Positions 12,456 through 12,903 of a stretch of 12,903 bases of DNA are shown piece by piece. The DNA is from JAMIFN01 sp035906235 (GTDB taxonomy: Bacteria; Pseudomonadota; Gammaproteobacteria; Burkholderiales; Burkholderiaceae_C): assembly GCA_035906235.1 (NCBI GenBank), contig JAMIFN010000008.1:1-12903 (forward strand), in the 5' to 3' direction. The notes beneath the pieces are model-generated. The model ran no database searches and had not been told where the DNA came from. It saw only the letters and a list, made by a program, of their open reading frames with translations. The position numbers and the translations under genes are program-made. Every line of letters begins with the position of its first letter. Position 1 is the first letter of the stretch.

Positions 12456-12903
12456 AGGGGCAATGGCACGGTGGAAATCGCTGGCGCTTTGCAATTGGTG
12501 CGCGGTTTGCAGCAGCTTGGCCTCTTGCAAATAATTGCCGATGAGTTGCAAGCCTACGGGCAAAGCACCCGATGCAGCGCCTGCCAAACCTGCGGGTACG
12601 CTCATGCAGGGCAGCCCCGCCAGTGATGCGGGCAGGGTAAAAATATCGGCCAAATAATTGGCCACGGGGTCTTGGGTTTTGTCGCCCAACTTCCATGCTG
12701 TGCTGGGTGCGACGGGGGCGGCAATCACATCGCAGGCTTTAAACGCGTCTTGGAAATCTTGCGCAATCAAACGGCGGATTTGCTGCGCTTTGACATAGTA
12801 GGCGTCGTAATAGCCGTGCGAGAGCACAAAGCTGCCAATCAGGATGCGGCGCTGCACCTCGGCGCCAAAACCCTCGCTGCGGCTTTTGGCATACATATCG
12901 GCT
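12447..12903 (-). CDS. gatA: Asp/Glu-tRNA(Asn/Gln) amidotransferase subunit A, C-terminal part
   Basis: GatA is the glutaminase subunit that frees ammonia from glutamine and passes it to GatB. Only the last 151 residues or so are in the window; the frame runs open past the right edge. The visible part has DMYAKSRSEGFGAEVQRRI, SHGYYDAYYVKAQQIRRLI, a CDVIAAPVAPSTAW strand and LPASLAGLPCMSVPAGLA leading to GLQLIGNYLQEAKLL, all typical of the end of GatA-type amidases. The Lys-Ser-Ser catalytic residues would lie outside the window and cannot be judged. The stop codon is inside repeat copy E. gatB follows after 69 bp on the same strand, consistent with one operon. Confidence 0.94.
   Translation of the reverse strand, partial: ADMYAKSRSEGFGAEVQRRILIGSFVLSHGYYDAYYVKAQQIRRLIAQDFQDAFKACDVIAAPVAPSTAWKLGDKTQDPVANYLADIFTLPASLAGLPCMSVPAGLAGAASGALPVGLQLIGNYLQEAKLLQTAHQLQSASDFHRAIAPDF

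Overview
The window looks like chromosomal housekeeping DNA from a betaproteobacterium of the Burkholderiales, most likely Comamonadaceae. GC content is moderate to high by eye, and all genes share one codon style. The lineage inference rests on four things: an AroA-Cmk fusion, a methionine synthase lacking its homocysteine domain (the split MetH form), an S-adenosylhomocysteine (SAH) riboswitch in front of it, and betaproteobacterial-type PanC, PyrE and GatB proteins. I cannot name a genus. No plasmid, phage or transposase gene is visible.

Layout: (1) 2-724 (+) is the very end of AroA fused in frame to a complete cytidylate kinase. (2) 795-2339 (-) is a free-standing Fic-domain protein, followed on its upstream side by a 309-bp gene-free stretch, partly AT-rich. 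(3) xthA (-) and pyrE (+) are divergent, with only 32 bp between them. pyrE is followed 7 bp later by a secreted DUF4124-like coiled-coil protein of unknown role. (4) A well-formed SAH riboswitch (4943-5031) overlaps a hairpin that would hide the ribosome binding site of the 942-residue cobalamin-dependent methionine synthase (metH, second part). (5) On the minus strand, reading right to left, are gatA (truncated by the window edge), gatB, panC and a full ABC exporter half-transporter that converges on metH.

Functionally these are unlinked core processes: aromatic amino acid and CMP metabolism, DNA repair, pyrimidine synthesis, methionine and SAH recycling, pantothenate synthesis and Gln-tRNA/Asn-tRNA amidation. 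The Fic protein is the only clearly accessory-type gene.

The most unusual signal is a dispersed repeat of about 50-60 bp, with a near-invariant core GAGCTGCTCAGGCAGGTTTT. It occurs five times in 12.9 kb. Three copies are intergenic (after cmk, between xthA and fic, between gatA and gatB) and reach into or next to neighbouring stop codons. Two lie inside essential-type coding genes (metH and the ABC transporter). There they are read in different frames, and each makes up part of an extra stretch at a domain linker or surface loop. This behaviour resembles in-frame palindromic elements such as those of Rickettsia, although I do not recognise the family itself.
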